DNA of 64,000 nucleotides, from positions 32,268,056 to 32,332,055 of the forward strand of contig OY726561.1 of assembly GCA_963383645.1 (NCBI GenBank). The letters run 5' to 3'. Made by a program: the position numbers and the translations under genes. This stretch comes from Muscardinus avellanarius (lineage: Eukaryota > Chordata > Mammalia > Rodentia > Gliridae). Shown in pieces: positions 1 through 13,220 of the stretch. Every line of letters begins with the position of its first letter. Position 1 is the first letter of the stretch. The notes beneath the pieces were generated by a model. The model searched no databases, was not told the origin of the DNA, and saw nothing but the letters and a program-made list of their open reading frames with translations.

Positions 1-218
1 GTTAAGAGGAAAATTCACGTTTTGTTTTTGAATGTCAGGGTCATGTTTGATACCTTACTTTCAGTTGTTTTGCATTCTGAAGAATATTTCCTTTCAAAGA
101 GCATTTTTTCTATATGACCTCTTGTATTTTAATATATTTGTTTTTGTCCTATTAAATATCACATGACATAGAAATACTTTATTTCATTAAGGTTTCTAAA
201 TACTTATTGACTCTCTCT

Positions 219-219
<1 letters not shown>

Positions 220-262
<43 letters not shown>
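220..262. repeat. (CA)n microsatellite
   Basis: About 21 uninterrupted CA units preceded by a short CT run. Likely length-polymorphic. Confidence 0.95.
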
Positions 263-264
<2 letters not shown>

Positions 265-1354
265 CATAAATGGACACACATAAATAACCGCCCTCCATTC
301 AAATAGGACTGTATTTTCTTTTTTATGTTAAAGAAGAACAAAGGAGGGAATGAAAAAAATCACCAAAGTACAGTTCCCAAATATTTATGTCCCAATTTAA
401 GTTAGTGTACCCAATTTAAGTTGTGGCTAAGATATGCACTTTAAAAATAGTTCTGCAAGAATGTAGCATTGTGGCCTGAGATAAACAGGAGAGGAGATTA
501 AGAAAATAAATCATTTTAAATTGGACTTCCTTCCTTAAGTAGTTTGAGGGGAAAAAATTCAACTAAATATTGAAGTGTACTGATAAAGAAGAAAACTTGC
601 ATATTTGTGAAATTCAGTTTTGGTATTCATTTGATCCATTTATGTTTACAACTTATTATTTTTTCTTAATGAATGCAGAGTATATACCATTGTATAGATC
701 AGTAGAATGGCATTTAGGCAAATTGTGAATAAAGAAAAATAGCAATGTATGGTTGGGTATATAATATTCTAAAGTTTACATTAATTTGTTTTTGTCCTGT
801 CCTCTCATTTTGTAAAAACAGCTGTGTAACCCATTTCAGATAATGGAGTTCTGGCCAAAATTTACTACTTTAAATAATTTTTTCAATATTCTGAATTTTT
901 CTATTTTTTTTAATTTGAGGAGCTCTTTCCCATCTCTCTTCTCTGGCTATTAGACATAATTTACTTCTGCAGTTTTTTTTTTTATCTTTTCCTTCCATGC
1001 TTTCAGACTGAAACAGGTCAATAATCAGAAGAAAAAAGAACCCTGCTAATTGGGACAAGAGATTAAAAAAATTCCTAAACTGCACTTTTCAGATATGTCT
1101 AAATTTAGTACTTGAGCAAAATCTCCAGTATACCAACATCTATATAAAACTGACCTTTCTAGAGGAGTCTTAAAATTCCATACTTTATTCTTCCTTAATG
1201 GTCATTTTAAATATCTTCCATAGTAATGTGTCTGTATTTGATTGCAGATGAGTGATTATATAAATATTATTTTATTAAAATACTTTAATGAAGATAATAT
1301 TTTTCAAAAAATCCTACAATTAGAGAATTTATCATGTAAATATGATATATACAC

Positions 1355-1380
1355 GTGTGTGTGTGTGTGTGTGTGTGTGT
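1355..1380. repeat. (GT)n microsatellite
   Basis: Thirteen GT units about 230 bases upstream of the first ROBO2 exon of the window. Confidence 0.95.
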
Positions 1381-1608
1381 CTTTCTCTGGCTTTTGCTAT
1401 GTCCAAAAATACATATATACATACAATACACAATTATATTTATATATGTGTATATATTCACGTTAAATATATATATATTCTTAAATGTATTTTGTCATAA
1501 AAGGGCTTTAATTTTTCTCATAATTAGTCCTACAAAGCATAATGCTGCCTTATGTAAAGTAAGTTGGAATTTTAAGAATTTGAGAGTGGTTCTATTATCT
1601 GACTACAG

Positions 1609-1730
1609 ATATCAGCCCACCAGCACAAGGAGTGGATCATAGACAAGTGCAGAAAGAACTCGGGGATGTCATTGTCCGTCTTCACACTCCAGTTGTACTG
1701 ACTCCCACTACAGTCCAGGTCACATGGACG
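1609..1730 (+). CDS. ROBO2: ROBO2 exon: start of FN3 domain 2
   Basis: Coding exon of roundabout guidance receptor 2, the neuronal receptor for SLIT ligands. It has 122 nt, enters in phase 1 (the first codon is completed by the upstream exon) and leaves in phase 0 with donor gtaagt. The translation starts ISPPAQGVDHRQ and ends QVTWT, matching what I know of vertebrate ROBO2 apart from a few conservative changes. The Trp near the end is the conserved core Trp of the FN3 B strand, so the exon covers the linker after FN3-1 and the first strands of FN3-2. It acts in the extracellular part of the receptor. ROBO1 is excluded by the sequence of this and the following exons. Confidence 0.97.
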
Positions 1731-1974
1731 GTAAGTTTTCAAATACTTATTCAGTATAGTGGCCAAGGCTTTATCCAAAGCTTCTATTCATTCCAGGAAA
1801 AAATATCTAAAGAGAAAATGCAAATAAATAAACCACAAACTAGTAATTAAAACTATCATCCTTTAAAAATCAAGGTATACCCAATGCAAATAAAAGAAAA
1901 TTTGTAGTAGATGAGAATAAGTAGAAACATAGTTTGAAAAGTTTGTGATATAAACATGAACTTTTCTGTCTTCT

Positions 1975-3230
1975 GAATTTTCCAGCAGCTTTATTGAGAT
2001 ATAATCTATATGCCATAGTTAAACTGTACAACTCAAGATTTATAGAGTATTTAGAGAGCCTTGGTATCATAACTAACATCTAATTGTAAGCATATCATTC
2101 TCAAATGAAAACCTGTGCCCATTAACAGGCATTTTCCTCTCCTCTTCTCCTTCTACCTTAACCCTGTGCAAACACTACACTGATCTATATTTCTATAAAT
2201 TTGCCCATTTTAAACCATATATATATAAACCATATATGGTTTATAGAATATATATATTCTATGAATATATACATATATATGTATATATTATTACATATAT
2301 ATTACTAATATATTATATTATATATATGTATATATACATATATTATATACATTACATATATTATATATAACATACATTACATATATATATGTATTATATA
2401 TTATATATTACATATATTATATATAACATATATATTACATATATATGTATATATGTATATATATGTAGTATATGTATATATACATATATACGTATATACA
2501 TACATATACATATATGTACATATATAATATATATACATATATAGGATCATATAATTTGTTGTCTTTCTCATGTTTTATTTATCACAGTGTAACATATTTA
2601 AGGTTCCTCATGTTGGAGCATGTATTTGTACTTCATTTCTTATAATGTGTTATTCCATTGTAATATCCTGTTTCATTCCTTTCCAGCATAGTATTTCCAA
2701 ATAATATTTCATTGTATTGGTGGATCATAATTTTTTATTTATTCAACTACTGCTATACCTTTGGGTTGTTTGAAAATTTTGCTATTATGAATAGTGCTAC
2801 CATAAACCTTTGTGTACAAGTCTTTATGTGGACATGTATTTTAATTCTCTTAGTATACTCCTATGGATTGTTGAATAATGTGGAAAATAGGCACTTAAAC
2901 TTTTACTGAACTGGCAAAATGTTTTCCAAGTGGTCATACCATTTTGTATTTCAGATAAAAATATTTTAATATTCTAGTTCTTCCAAATCCTTTGTATTTT
3001 GTCACCCATCCTCACAAACACTTATTATTCTCTTTTTGAGGGTAATAGCAAGTACATGCTGGTATATCATTGTGGAATTTGAATTTAATTTCTTTAATGA
3101 CAAATGATCACGTTTTCATGTGCTTCTTGGGAATTTATAAATATTCTTTTGAGCAATAGTTGTTTAAATTATTTTTCTGCTTTCAAATTGGATTATTTGT
3201 CTTTTGATTAAACACTTCTTAATATGTCAC
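1975..3230 (-). mobile_element. Old L1 (L1M-like) 3' region, antisense, split by an AT satellite
   Basis: The + strand reads like the reverse complement of an old mammalian L1 3' end. It starts with a tttattgagatataat-type block and continues through text typical of antisense L1 (mutual spacing of tttattcaactactgctatac and gctattatgaatagtgct). It is heavily diverged with no intact frame. The subfamily is from memory and needs RepeatMasker. Confidence 0.65.
2213..2545. repeat. AT-rich TATA/CATA microsatellite
   Basis: About 330 bases almost wholly of TA, TACA and TATG steps, inserted in or grown from the L1 remnant. It is strongly self-complementary. Confidence 0.9.
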
Positions 3231-4539
3231 TTACCTAATAAATAACTTGCACATGTCTTCAGCACGTAGGTTACTCAGATGGTGTCATTGAAAGTACAAG
3301 GTATTTTAATTTTAATAAAGTTATCTTCTAATTTAAGTCAACCATCTTTATATTCTTTTAGCTGACTCCTACATGGCAGCACCACAACTTTTATGTCTAC
3401 AATAGCATGTGTAATAAGAAATAAGTGGGTCTTCCAAAATAACTTGGTAGTTCAATAAAGGTTAAATTCAAATATCATGCTTTCTTAAATGTGCCAGAAT
3501 ACATTTTTTTCAAATGGCAAAAAGCTTTGATCAGATAATAATTGCTGCAGTGAAAACAATAAATCACATGCTGATATAGTATATTGTATTAGAAAATACT
3601 AACACGCATATCTATTTTATTTGTGTATATATTGAAAAATGACTAATATATGGCCTTCTCTTTGCCTAACACAGTTAGTACCAACTTCTTACCTATGTTC
3701 AAGCTGACTCCATTTTAAAATTTAAAACTCCATAAAATTATATAGCATAATAGAAGGCTACATCTAATTGAAGCCCTTTGTCTATGTGGTGGAATTTGTG
3801 TAAGTGATGAACATTTAAGTAGGCATAGATGGAAGAATCTTTAATTATGAATACTGTTTATTTAGAATACATTTATAATTATGTCTATATTACTGTTATT
3901 GTTTGCTGTTAGGTAAGTGGCAAAGGATAACAAGTTAAGAAATTGTTCCCTTCTTCACCCTTACTTAAGGGAAAGAACTCTATCCCCCATTCCCATTACT
4001 TTCCTCAACTAGTGGTGTTGAAAATGAAAAATTAGTTATTTTTGTCATTTCCTGAATAGTTAGGCTTGGAGTGTAAAACATAATGAGGATATCTTCTCAA
4101 TACAGATTCCATTGGGAAAATCCAGATTTATGAGTATGCTCTGAGAACCAGTAATGTTTTAAATGGTAGAGTAGCACCATATAAAAAGGCACAAATCTAG
4201 TTGAAGGGCACATGCAGAATCTTAATGATGATGTACATGAATAACTGCCATCACAGCATATAAATATACACTATAGGCACATGGCTAAATCAAAGAAGTG
4301 ATTAACTCTATCTTAGGCACCAAAGAAGAACATCATTATTCATTTATTGTTTTGAGAAATATGGAAGCATTATTATCTAAGAAGAGGAGAAATTGAAATC
4401 ACATTTAAGACTGTTTAGTCTCATCATAAACTTTTATAGAGGGAACCAACATAGACAGGTTGAATATTATTCCTATTATACTAAGTATATTTAAAAGTAA
4501 AAATAGGATTAGAATTTCCTCACTCACTTTTTCAAACAT

Positions 4540-4612
4540 TTTTTTGTGCTGGGGATTGAACCCAAGGTCTCTTACTTGCTGAGCCTGCATGCAACCACTT
4601 AGCTAGACCACA
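4540..4612 (-). mobile_element. ID-type SINE, antisense
   Basis: The + strand shows the reverse complement of an ID element: a T run, then gctggggattgaacccaagg (the B-box region inverted) and gagcctgcatgc. It is diverged. Confidence 0.7.
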
Positions 4613-6000
4613 GCTCTGAATTCCCTGACTATAAATCTGCTTTTTTTTTCCTTTTAAAGAGAAACTATATAAATATTTACCTGAAAAAGTATTTTAATGG
4701 TGAAATTTTGACATATTATCCTAGGTGGGACATTTTGCTACTTCATAAACCAGACCACACGATCAATTGAATATTCTGGTTTATGAGTACAAAGTATTGT
4801 AATCCTTTAATAAAAATAAGACTCCATTTATACTGACTATTTGGGATTATAGTGTTTTAATTCTAGTTTTGAAATAACTGCACAGATTTATTCTATGTTA
4901 TTCACATAACGGTACCCATTCTTTTAGTCCCATGAAGGAATTGTCTCCTAAATATTCCAGTGGCACACTAGGGGAGCATCTTCTTTATTCCTATCATTCA
5001 GTAGCTTCCACTAGATACAAAACCAACTGAACCAAGAAAATGACTATATTTTTCATAGCAGATTTTTTCCTTCATCCTCAATTTAAAACATATTCTCTGC
5101 CCTGCTGGGCCTATGATGGGGGTTTCTTTTAAAGTTACTTTTTAAATGAAGAAAATATTGGGGTAAGAATCAAAGTCATTATGTTTATGAAGTTAATCAC
5201 TTTAAGAGTCACAGAATTTAGAAGAGTATATCAAATTAGATCAAAATTGCATGTTAGTAGACTGGGAATTGTTCCAGGAAAGAGGCCATGCCATATTCAT
5301 CTTTGAACCTCATGATACTTGTCATTACTAGTTTGTGTATCTGTCCTCTTCAAGGGTGATTCCTGGAGCCTGGAGTCCTTTTCTTTCATACCTGTTTCTC
5401 CAAACCAGAGAGTCTATTAGAAATATTCTTTCAGTAATTGTTAAATGATCAAATCAGTAGCTTTCATATATTTTAATTTTTATTTTAAAAATATAAGGAA
5501 TTCAAATACTATCTCAGGGTATTTTCCCTATGATGTTGCAGTTACACATAATATATTTGAGAGAGGTACATTTAACAAAATAAGTCAAATTGCATTGGGG
5601 CCAGTTGCCAAATAAAGCATAATTATTTTAGTTACATGTAATATTTCAACTTGCTAATTATATAAGTTATTTAAATTATTACATTCTTAGCATTTGAGTT
5701 ACAGATGTGCTAGGGTTTGAGAAAAGAAATTTATTCAACAACACTTGTTTAGACTTGAGGCCAGATGAAGTAGTTTACCAAAGGTTCCCAGGATTCAGTT
5801 ATCAAAAGCACATGACCTTGTAGTGGACACCACCCATCAGCAAAGACTAAAGTAACAATAGTTAGCAAGGTTCCTTTATAAAAATAAAATAATTGCTGTC
5901 ATAATGAGGGTAGGGAAAATGATAAGAAAATAGCCATCAAACATAGAAACTAGCAGTAAGTCACAAGCTAAAAAAGTAATTATTCTAGTGTTGGATTCTT

Positions 6001-6115
6001 ACCTCCCTCCCTCCCTCCCTCTCTTTTTACTTTCCTTCCTCCCTCTTTCCCTTTCTTCTTTCCTTCCTTCTCCCTTCCCTCCCTCCCTCCTTCCCTTTCT
6101 TCTTCCTTCTTTTTT
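6001..6115. repeat. Pyrimidine-rich CCTT/CCCT tract
   Basis: About 115 bases of nearly pure C/T (ctcc, cttc and ttcc units). It has H-DNA-type composition and no sign of a gene. Confidence 0.9.
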
Positions 6116-8519
6116 TGTCAAGTACAAAAATAATCATGTATCCTTTGCTTCCTAAGAATCACAACATTGGGATTGGAAAAATACTTCCGAAATTTAATTT
6201 TCAGAACTCAATTGAAACTATATCAACCATTTAGCAGATGTTTAGATGGAGATCTTGGTTTCGTCTTATTTATTACATTGAAAAGATATTGGACATTATA
6301 AGCAGTTTAATAAAAACCTGATTTGAAATTCACATATACCTCCCATTTGATATATTTCTTCTTTAACAAAGTTTCTTTATCGCTGTACATCTCTACAGCT
6401 TACAAAGATTTTTTTCTCTAGTTCCTGTGACTTGGTATTTGGTATTATGAAAGCAAATTAAGAATACTATGGTTCACAAGGTTTGGGATTGAGCTCTATT
6501 TCAAACCCAGGCCTTAGGACTAAAAGTTTTATTTTTCCTTAACCATTTCACATAATCCTTATAGCCATTTTTTTATTTGCTTCCCAAAATATTATTTTTA
6601 AAAAATCATATAAGCTTACACATGTATGGCCAGACTCTGATTGTAATCAGTATAAAAGAACATTTTCCTTATAGTTAGAATGTTAATAAAACTAGTAACA
6701 AGCTTATGGCTTAGCTTGGAAATGACCACCTGTCAAAATGGGCTACAAAAAATTGCTGTAGAACACATGTCCAATAAAAATCTGTCTACATTTTAAAAAT
6801 AATGTTCATCATCTTCAAATTTACTTCCACCTGTAACAACAAATTTTCTCTCCCCCCAAGTGTCATGCGATGGCACAAAATTAAGTTAAACTCCTTAGAT
6901 ATTAAGTAGGGCATTCCTATATACCAGTTGGAGGCAGAGCTCACTGACCTGAAAACAGCAATGTTGTGTAGTAAACATTAGCTTCATAAAGTCCCTAAAA
7001 CACTTAATTAATGAAAACCAAACATGGATAAAACCAATTTGCCCTGATTTACAGACTCCCTTCATCTGGAAACAGCTGCTTAATGTTCTTCTTAAAAACA
7101 CAGCTTGCTTCTTTCAGTATTAACAAGCTATTATTGTGAGTTATGTCTTTCCTTCAGTATATAAATTCACATAAAGCAAATGCAGAGAAGTTTATAAAAT
7201 GTAGACTTAATGTTGTTTTAACATATGCTGCAAGGATTTTTTTGAATTTTGACGGTTTTGATGAAAGGCATCTCTCTTTGAGTCTCATAAACTTAACTTT
7301 TTGCATCTTGCTTGCCTTATTTTATGATGTCAGAAAATCCCCTTAAAAATTATGTCAGTTGATACAAACACAAACTGGTAGTGTGGATAAGGATTCAAAG
7401 ATTAGGACCTTCCATGTTATATTTAACCTCACACTTCCTAGATATAACCTCATTCACATGGAGAAGAAATTTTAGAAAAATATTGGAGGATTAGAGAGCT
7501 ATCAAGTGGGTGAAAGAATTCCTGCTCATGGAGATTGATTTGAGAGGTTGAAATTGGCTTTATATACAAATACACACATGCTCCAACCTGACTTATGTTG
7601 ACTTCATGGAACTCTTCAGTGTGAACATTCCAAACATGGCCAAATATTCTGCTGATTCACTCTACTAAGACTGAAGTTGTGTGGTTTTTAATTTTTTAAA
7701 GCCAATATTTTAATTAAGTATTTACTGATTTGCTGACTTCACTCCAAAATAAATAAAATAGTGCTGTGACTAAAGAAGAAATGTTAGAAGTTAAGCTATG
7801 AAAGAAGATCTTTTGTTTTTGAAATGCTATTTTTGGATAAAAAAATTTTTAGAAATCTGAAGTAACCATTCCTATCACAGCCCTTTCTATTTTTTCCTTC
7901 TCCCAATGACTCCTGAAATGAGGCTATTTAATTTCTTGTCCACTAATCTTTATACTTTATTTAACAGCAAAATATTCCAAGTTTAAACCTTCTTAGACTA
8001 TGACTATTACTCTATATTATAGGATATTAATTGGAGAAAGTTCTGTAATAGTTTATGCTTAAATAAAGCATGCCTAGAAATAAAGCAGGGCAACAGAGAT
8101 GGTTTAAAATGTTTTAAAAATCTAAATGTCATTTTCTCCCTGAAAATAAAGCAACTCCTCACCTTATAAATGTGGTTTATTTGATGTAGCAAGAGATCAG
8201 GTTTTATTTTTTCTTTTGCACTTATATGTATTCTATTTTCATGTAATTATCATAAAACTGAATATAAACACTTTTTAAAAGTTCAGTTTGAGATGAGTTT
8301 CATGTTAAAAATCTCAAATTGCTATTGAAAGTAGTTGCTGTTCCCTAAATGAAGAAATGAGAGAGTTGTCAGATTGTGTCAAGAACAGGGCTAGTGAAGG
8401 AGCAAGAAGCTGGTGAATAAGTAAGAGCTTTATGCTTAATATTTGGCAGCGGGCAAAGCTTCCTATACATTTAAAACAGATGTTCTAACTTCACAACTTT
8501 AATCCCTCTCATATGCTTT

Positions 8520-8900
8520 CTCCAGCCTTGGGGGTCCATACAGTCTGTTCTCACACTTCTTTCCTGGGGTAATCTCTACTCTTATTGCAGACTGAAGAGC
8601 TTTTGACTTCTTTCTGGGAAACTATCTCCCCTTTCTGACTTAGTGAGGTACCTCTCCTCCCTAGATATTCTTCCTTCCTGGTACACTCAATCATTACATT
8701 TGTTTATGCTATTTACTATAATTATAACGTGACCATTGTTTAAGTGATGACCTGCTAATGCCTAAATACACCTAGACACTAAGGATTATCAGGGCAAGAA
8801 CTTGTTACCATCACAGTCCCCTTTATGTCCAAAGCTTAGCATGACTTCCAGAACCTATAGAAAAAAACTAAAATATAATAGGCTTTGAGTGAGTGAAGGT
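8520..8900 (+). mobile_element. Possible L2 LINE 3' end
   Basis: The phrase order around 8780-8900 (gggcaagaacttgtta, then a caaagcttagcatgacttcc block and a tttgagtgagtgaa end) resembles the 3' end of L2 in sense orientation. It is very diverged, and the call is from memory of the L2 consensus. Confidence 0.4.
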
Positions 8901-9015
8901 ATCTGAATAACAAGGGAAACAATAGAAATCCCTGATAAATGGCACATTACACGTAAATCCACAGAACCAGAATTGTGGAATTCAAGAAAAGGTCAAGCAA
9001 ATGAGAACTGAAGCT

Positions 9016-9234
9016 AGGCCGGGCTTGGTAGCACACACTTGTAATCCCAGCATTTGGGAGCCTGAGACCTGGAGGATCATGGTTCACAGACAGCCTCAGC
9101 TACTTAGTGAGGTCCTCTGTAATTCAGTGAGACCTGGTTTCAAAATAAAGAATAAAAAATATGGCAGGGGGTGTAGCTCCAAGGTCGAATGCCCCTGGCT
9201 TCCATCCCCAGACCCCCCCCCCCAAAAAAAAAGA
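9016..9234 (+). mobile_element. B1-ID composite SINE
   Basis: A B1 (7SL-derived) head with gccgggcttggta and a cttgtaatcccag box, a cagctacttagtgagg spacer, an ID-like tail with ggtgtagctc, and a C-run plus A-run at the end. It lies 230 bases before the next exon. Confidence 0.9.
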
Positions 9235-9463
9235 GAGAACTGAGGAGAGTTGTTCCACTCTTCTTTTTGGAAATAATCTTAGGAACAAGGTGAACTTTGA
9301 ATTGGAGGAGATTATTTTATGTAGTGAGATGAATCAGAAAGCCAGGGTATCAATCAGGTGGTATTTAGGAGGACAGAAATGGGACTAGAAAAGAGATGGT
9401 GGGTCCCTCCTGATGGATGACTTAGCTGCCTTCATTCTCAAGTGCCCTTTGCTGGTTTTCTAG

Positions 9464-9695
9464 GTTGACCGCCAGCCCCAGTTTATTCAGGGCTACCGAG
9501 TGATGTATCGTCAGACCTCAGGCTTGCAAGCTACATCTTCCTGGCAGAACTTAGATGCCAAAGTCCCAACTGAACGAAGTGCTGTCTTAGTTAATCTTAA
9601 AAAGGGTGTGAGTTACGAAATCAAAGTTCGACCATATTTTAATGAGTTCCAAGGAATGGACAGTGAATCTAAGTCAGTTCGTACTACTGAAGAAG
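9464..9695 (+). CDS. ROBO2: ROBO2 exon: rest of FN3 domain 2
   Basis: 232 nt, phase 0 in and phase 1 out, acceptor ttttctag, donor gtgagt. It continues TWT|VDRQPQFIQGYRVMYRQ and ends SVRTTEE. The conserved FN3 F-strand signature is visible as LKKGVSYEIKVRPYF, with the core Tyr. Together with the preceding exon this completes one FN3 domain of about 95 residues. FN3 domains of ROBO receptors form the stalk between the SLIT-binding Ig domains and the membrane. All codons are open and there is no sign of a pseudogene. Confidence 0.97.
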
Positions 9696-12573
9696 GTGAG
9701 TATCCAGATTTCTAATGTCCTTCAAACTTGTACCATGATTAAGTCAATTTCCATTTCAGTTCTACCTTATTATTTTCTTTAAAAAACAAAAGAGATCACT
9801 TAAAGATGAATCCAGAAAGTAGAATTTTCTTTTTATATCCTGATAATTCCATAAACCCTGACAAAAAAACATGACTCGATTCTATAAATGAACTCTGATT
9901 TTTTCTTAACTACTTCTGTGTCAGTACACCTGAATGTGAATTTAGTACACTTGAATCTGATATATTTTAGTACACATGAATATGATTATAATATGTTCCC
10001 ATATTTTTATGTTCATTTAGTCAATTTTGCTTGATTAGAGGACAGGCTATAGGAAAACCATGAACACAAGCTATTTGAGAAAACTGTCCTTTTTGGTGTA
10101 GTATAATATGACTGTATAAAATCAGCCTCTTTCTACTGTGCATTTTGCCTGTCTGACCCATAATTTCTAATTTGGAGGGTCACTTACATGTTTGCAATAC
10201 CTTTCTTCTTAATAATGCTCTTCCTTTCCACTCTAGACTTTTATTTTTTACCTACAGATACTTTAAAGCCAATCTATGATGAACCTGGATTTAATTTCAG
10301 CCAGTTCGTTTACTAGTATCTTCTTCAGTAAAAAAAAAAAAAAGCTTCAAATAAATTTTGGCATCAAAGTAAGCAAATGAGATTGCACAATACACTTCCC
10401 CATTCTACTTTTGTACCAATTTTATGCATAATTCCTGTAAAAAGCCTTTTCTCTGAGTGATTTCACACAAAATGACATAAAAGTAGCTTTAAGAATATGC
10501 ACATAGGTTGTGCATGCTAATAGGTATAGGTTCATGTTGGGTCAAACAACTTTTACATTATACATTTTCTATAATATAATACATGATGAAAACATTATCT
10601 TCACATTGGTTTACATTATGATCCACTGGCATGGGCAGAAGTATATATATTAAAGCCGTCATTAGCCTACTTTTAGTATATGTAAAGAAAAATATTACTA
10701 AAATTTAGTCATAATATTTTATACATTACTAAATTTTACCTAATGTTGAATGACATTACTGATTTGTGATGTAGATAATTTGAATACAACATGCTACATT
10801 TGAAGTTTTCTTCCAAAAATCAATTTCACTTCAGTTAGACTTTTCCTCTAGATTAGACATTTGTCGCCATGCAGTACACACAGTTATCTTTGATTTCTGT
10901 GGCCTTGTGAAGGTAACAAATGAAACTCAGCTGGGCTGTGGCTGGGAATGATGAGCAGCTATTTGGGTTCTTTCACATCTGTAGAAAGAAGCTGAGTACT
11001 GGAATAATTGACCTGTCAGGAAGCAGGCATGGTGTTTTCACCAAGCCAGCCACAAGGGGAATGAAATGCCAGTTTCAAAAATGTTATATTTTAGTGCAGT
11101 CTACCTAATAACTACAAGGCTTGTAGGCAAGTGGTCAGATTTATGTCATCATGCCATATTTTGGAGCAATATTGTCACAGAGAAAAACAGTAAAGAGCAA
11201 TATTTTGTTAACATGTGTCTTTGTGTGTCCTATATCTCAATCCATATATGGTCACACCTCGATGAAATATGTTGTGAAGTTTTTCAAACAAGGGAGACCT
11301 CATCAACAGGCCTTACAAATATCTTTTTTAAGATATTTAGGATAGTTTTAGGAGACCATACTGTGTCAAACTATGAAAGCATGGATAGTTCTATATAAAA
11401 ATCCTCTAATGACACAAACCTCTGATCTTTTTAACTGCTAGGATAAACTTTTTGTAGTTATCTGATTTTGCTTTCTCTTTTCTGGCTTAAATTCAGTGAT
11501 TCACTGAGAATGGATGAGCTTTTCTATAAAATCAGTATTTCTTACGTCTCACATCCATTGAATGGAGGGTGCTGCAGGCCAGAGTCAGGAATTACCTCTC
11601 ACTCACCCTATTTCAATGTGGTTGTAATTAGTTATAGGAGAAGCTATAAATGAAGAGAATTATTGTAGGAAATCAAAATATGTCTATTTCACATTTGACG
11701 CAACATGAACCTGGTTTTTTTGTTGTTGTTGTTGTTGTTTTTATCATCACTGTCTCTGGCTCATCCATACAAAATAAGTTTTAAATCTTAAATTACGGGT
11801 CAGGTCATAAGAGTCAATTATTTTTCCAATATAAAAAAAGAGTTCATTTTATTTGTTGGTGAAACTTATAGCCTATTTAGCTTGTCATTACTTATAGTAC
11901 CATCATTACTTATAGCTTATTATTGCTTATTTAGTAAACATAAATTAAAATGCTATTTTAAAAACTGGTATTATTACCAAAGTAACACCTGATAAAACTT
12001 TGGGGTAGAGCCTTGCGTAATAGCTTTGCTTGGAAGCAGTGTATTTCTGGGATTCTAGCAACACAGTCTATTGCAGTTGAGATAATCAGAGCTTTAGAAT
12101 TAGACTTACCTGAATTCAAATTCTGACATACTGTTTAAGTTCATTAAATCTCTTAGAGTAGATTGTTTACTCATCTATAAAACTGAGACCATAATGGACC
12201 AATAAAAGTATTAATAAAATAAAATAAAACTGAAGTAAGAGTTGTTTCTACCTCCTGGGTTTATTGTGAGAATAAAAACTATCACTTAGATTGGTGCCAG
12301 ACATATGCAAACTGCTTATTAGAATGTTGCCTGTTAAATTTATTATTTAATGCCTATTACCACACTGATTGCATTTACTTTAAATTGTTAGCTCTATGCA
12401 TTGAGCATAAGGTTGTTTTTCAAAAGAGCTCTCAGTTTTAAACAATTTATGCAAATTCATAACTACTGGAGCTAGAATTTCATACATCTTTTCTTTATAT
12501 TCATGTTCTGTAAGTAAAATTAGTGCACACTGTGACTTATAGTTTTCATTTGCTTTAATTACTTTCTTTGCAG
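9696..12573 (+). other. ROBO2: ROBO2 intron between FN3-2 and FN3-3
   Basis: A 2.9-kb intron with donor gtgagt and acceptor ttctttgcag. The only interspersed repeat I recognise is a MIR near 12075-12335. Open frames of 60-110 codons around 10920-11650 overlap one another and show no homology I know. A small (GTT)n run is at 11720-11740. Confidence 0.8.
12075..12335 (+). mobile_element. MIR SINE
   Basis: An ancient tRNA-derived SINE in sense orientation. The order of blocks matches MIR: agctttagaattagacttacctgaattcaaattctg, then a ttactcatctataaaactgag-like block, then gttattgtgagaataaa-like and ttggtgccagac-like blocks. It is diverged but collinear. (Text split: the first block spans 12090-12125.). 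Confidence 0.8.
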
Positions 12574-12698
12574 CCCCAAGTGCCCCTCCACAGTCCGTCA
12601 CTGTACTGACAGTCGGGAGCCACAATAGCACAAGTATTAGTGTGTCCTGGGATCCACCTCCTCCAGATCACCAGAATGGAATTATCCAGGAATACAAG
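12574..12698 (+). CDS. ROBO2: ROBO2 exon: first half of FN3 domain 3
   Basis: 125 nt, phase 1 in and phase 0 out, acceptor ctttgcag, donor gtaggg. It reads [15 protein letters not shown] and then [10 protein letters not shown] to the end IIQEYK. The VSWDPP Trp is the FN3 core residue. An N-glycosylation sequon (NST) is present, with His where I remember Tyr in human ROBO2 (GSHNST). Exons 12574 and 18176 together make FN3-3, the membrane-proximal domain. Confidence 0.97.
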
Positions 12699-12821
12699 GT
12701 AGGGTCTGATTGAAGAAGGAAGGTTCACAATTTCCTGGAGACAGTTCAGTGTCATGTAAATAAGGCATAGCTCTGAAGTTTCTCTCATTTGATTGAAATG
12801 TAAAATGATTACATCTTTATG

Positions 12822-13220
12822 TGACAGCAGGGAAATGGATGGAACTGAAGAACATCACGCTAAGTGAGATTAGTCAGTCACACAAAGTAAAAAAAAAAAA
12901 ATTAATCTTCTCCCTGATATTCAGAAAATAGGGAGAAAATGCATAGTAGGGGGGACTCTAGACAAAGAAGAAGAAACCATAGTCATATAAGGTGACCTGA
13001 CTGAGGGGTGTGGGAGGGGAAGAAGGAATTTCCCTAAGGTACATGATGTCCATTCACAAACATATCAAAGTCAATCACTAAGCTAAACATGAGGAGAGGA
13101 GAGGAAACAGGATGGGACGTGGGTAAGGGCTAATTGGGTGATGTGTGCATGTATTGCCTCTACCACCTTGTACTTCATTAAGATATATGACTACAATGCA
13201 CCAATTAAAAAAATAAAAAT
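12822..13220 (+). mobile_element. L1 3' end (ORF2 end and 3'UTR), sense orientation
   Basis: It opens with a block homologous to the end of L1 ORF2 (gaaatggatggaactgaaga, then cgctaagtgagattagtcag). A lineage-type 3'UTR follows, ending gactacaatgcaccaatt and an A-rich tail with AATAAA at about 13212. It is 5'-truncated. Its 3' end is homologous, in the opposite direction, to the 3' end of the neighbouring composite element. Confidence 0.8.

Larger units (their letters stand above)
1..1608 (+). other. ROBO2: ROBO2 intron (3' part)
   Basis: AT-rich intronic DNA ending in a splice acceptor (tctgactacag) at 1608. It holds a (CA)n tract at 220-262 and a (GT)n tract at 1355-1380. I see no gene in it. 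The short open frames here cross the dinucleotide tracts and have no coding character. Basis: seen in sequence. Confidence 0.8.
1731..9463 (+). other. ROBO2: ROBO2 intron between the two FN3-2 exons
   Basis: A 7.7-kb intron with donor gtaagt and acceptor ttttctag. It contains an antisense L1 remnant (about 1975-3230) interrupted by an AT satellite, an antisense ID SINE near 4540, a pyrimidine tract near 6001-6115, an L2-like end near 8520-8900 and a B1-ID SINE at 9016. In 3240-4530, 4620-6000 and 6116-8500 I see only unremarkable AT-rich intronic DNA. Confidence 0.8.

Noticed and set aside
1242..1642. Overlapping open frames around the GT repeat
   Set aside because: The Val/Cys runs come from the dinucleotide tract. 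Only 1609-1730 is coding, in the ROBO2 frame.
10920..11653. Cluster of 60-110-codon open frames in the intron after FN3-2
   Set aside because: Frames overlap each other, show no known domain and lack splice sites that fit the phase-1 junction 9695/12574.
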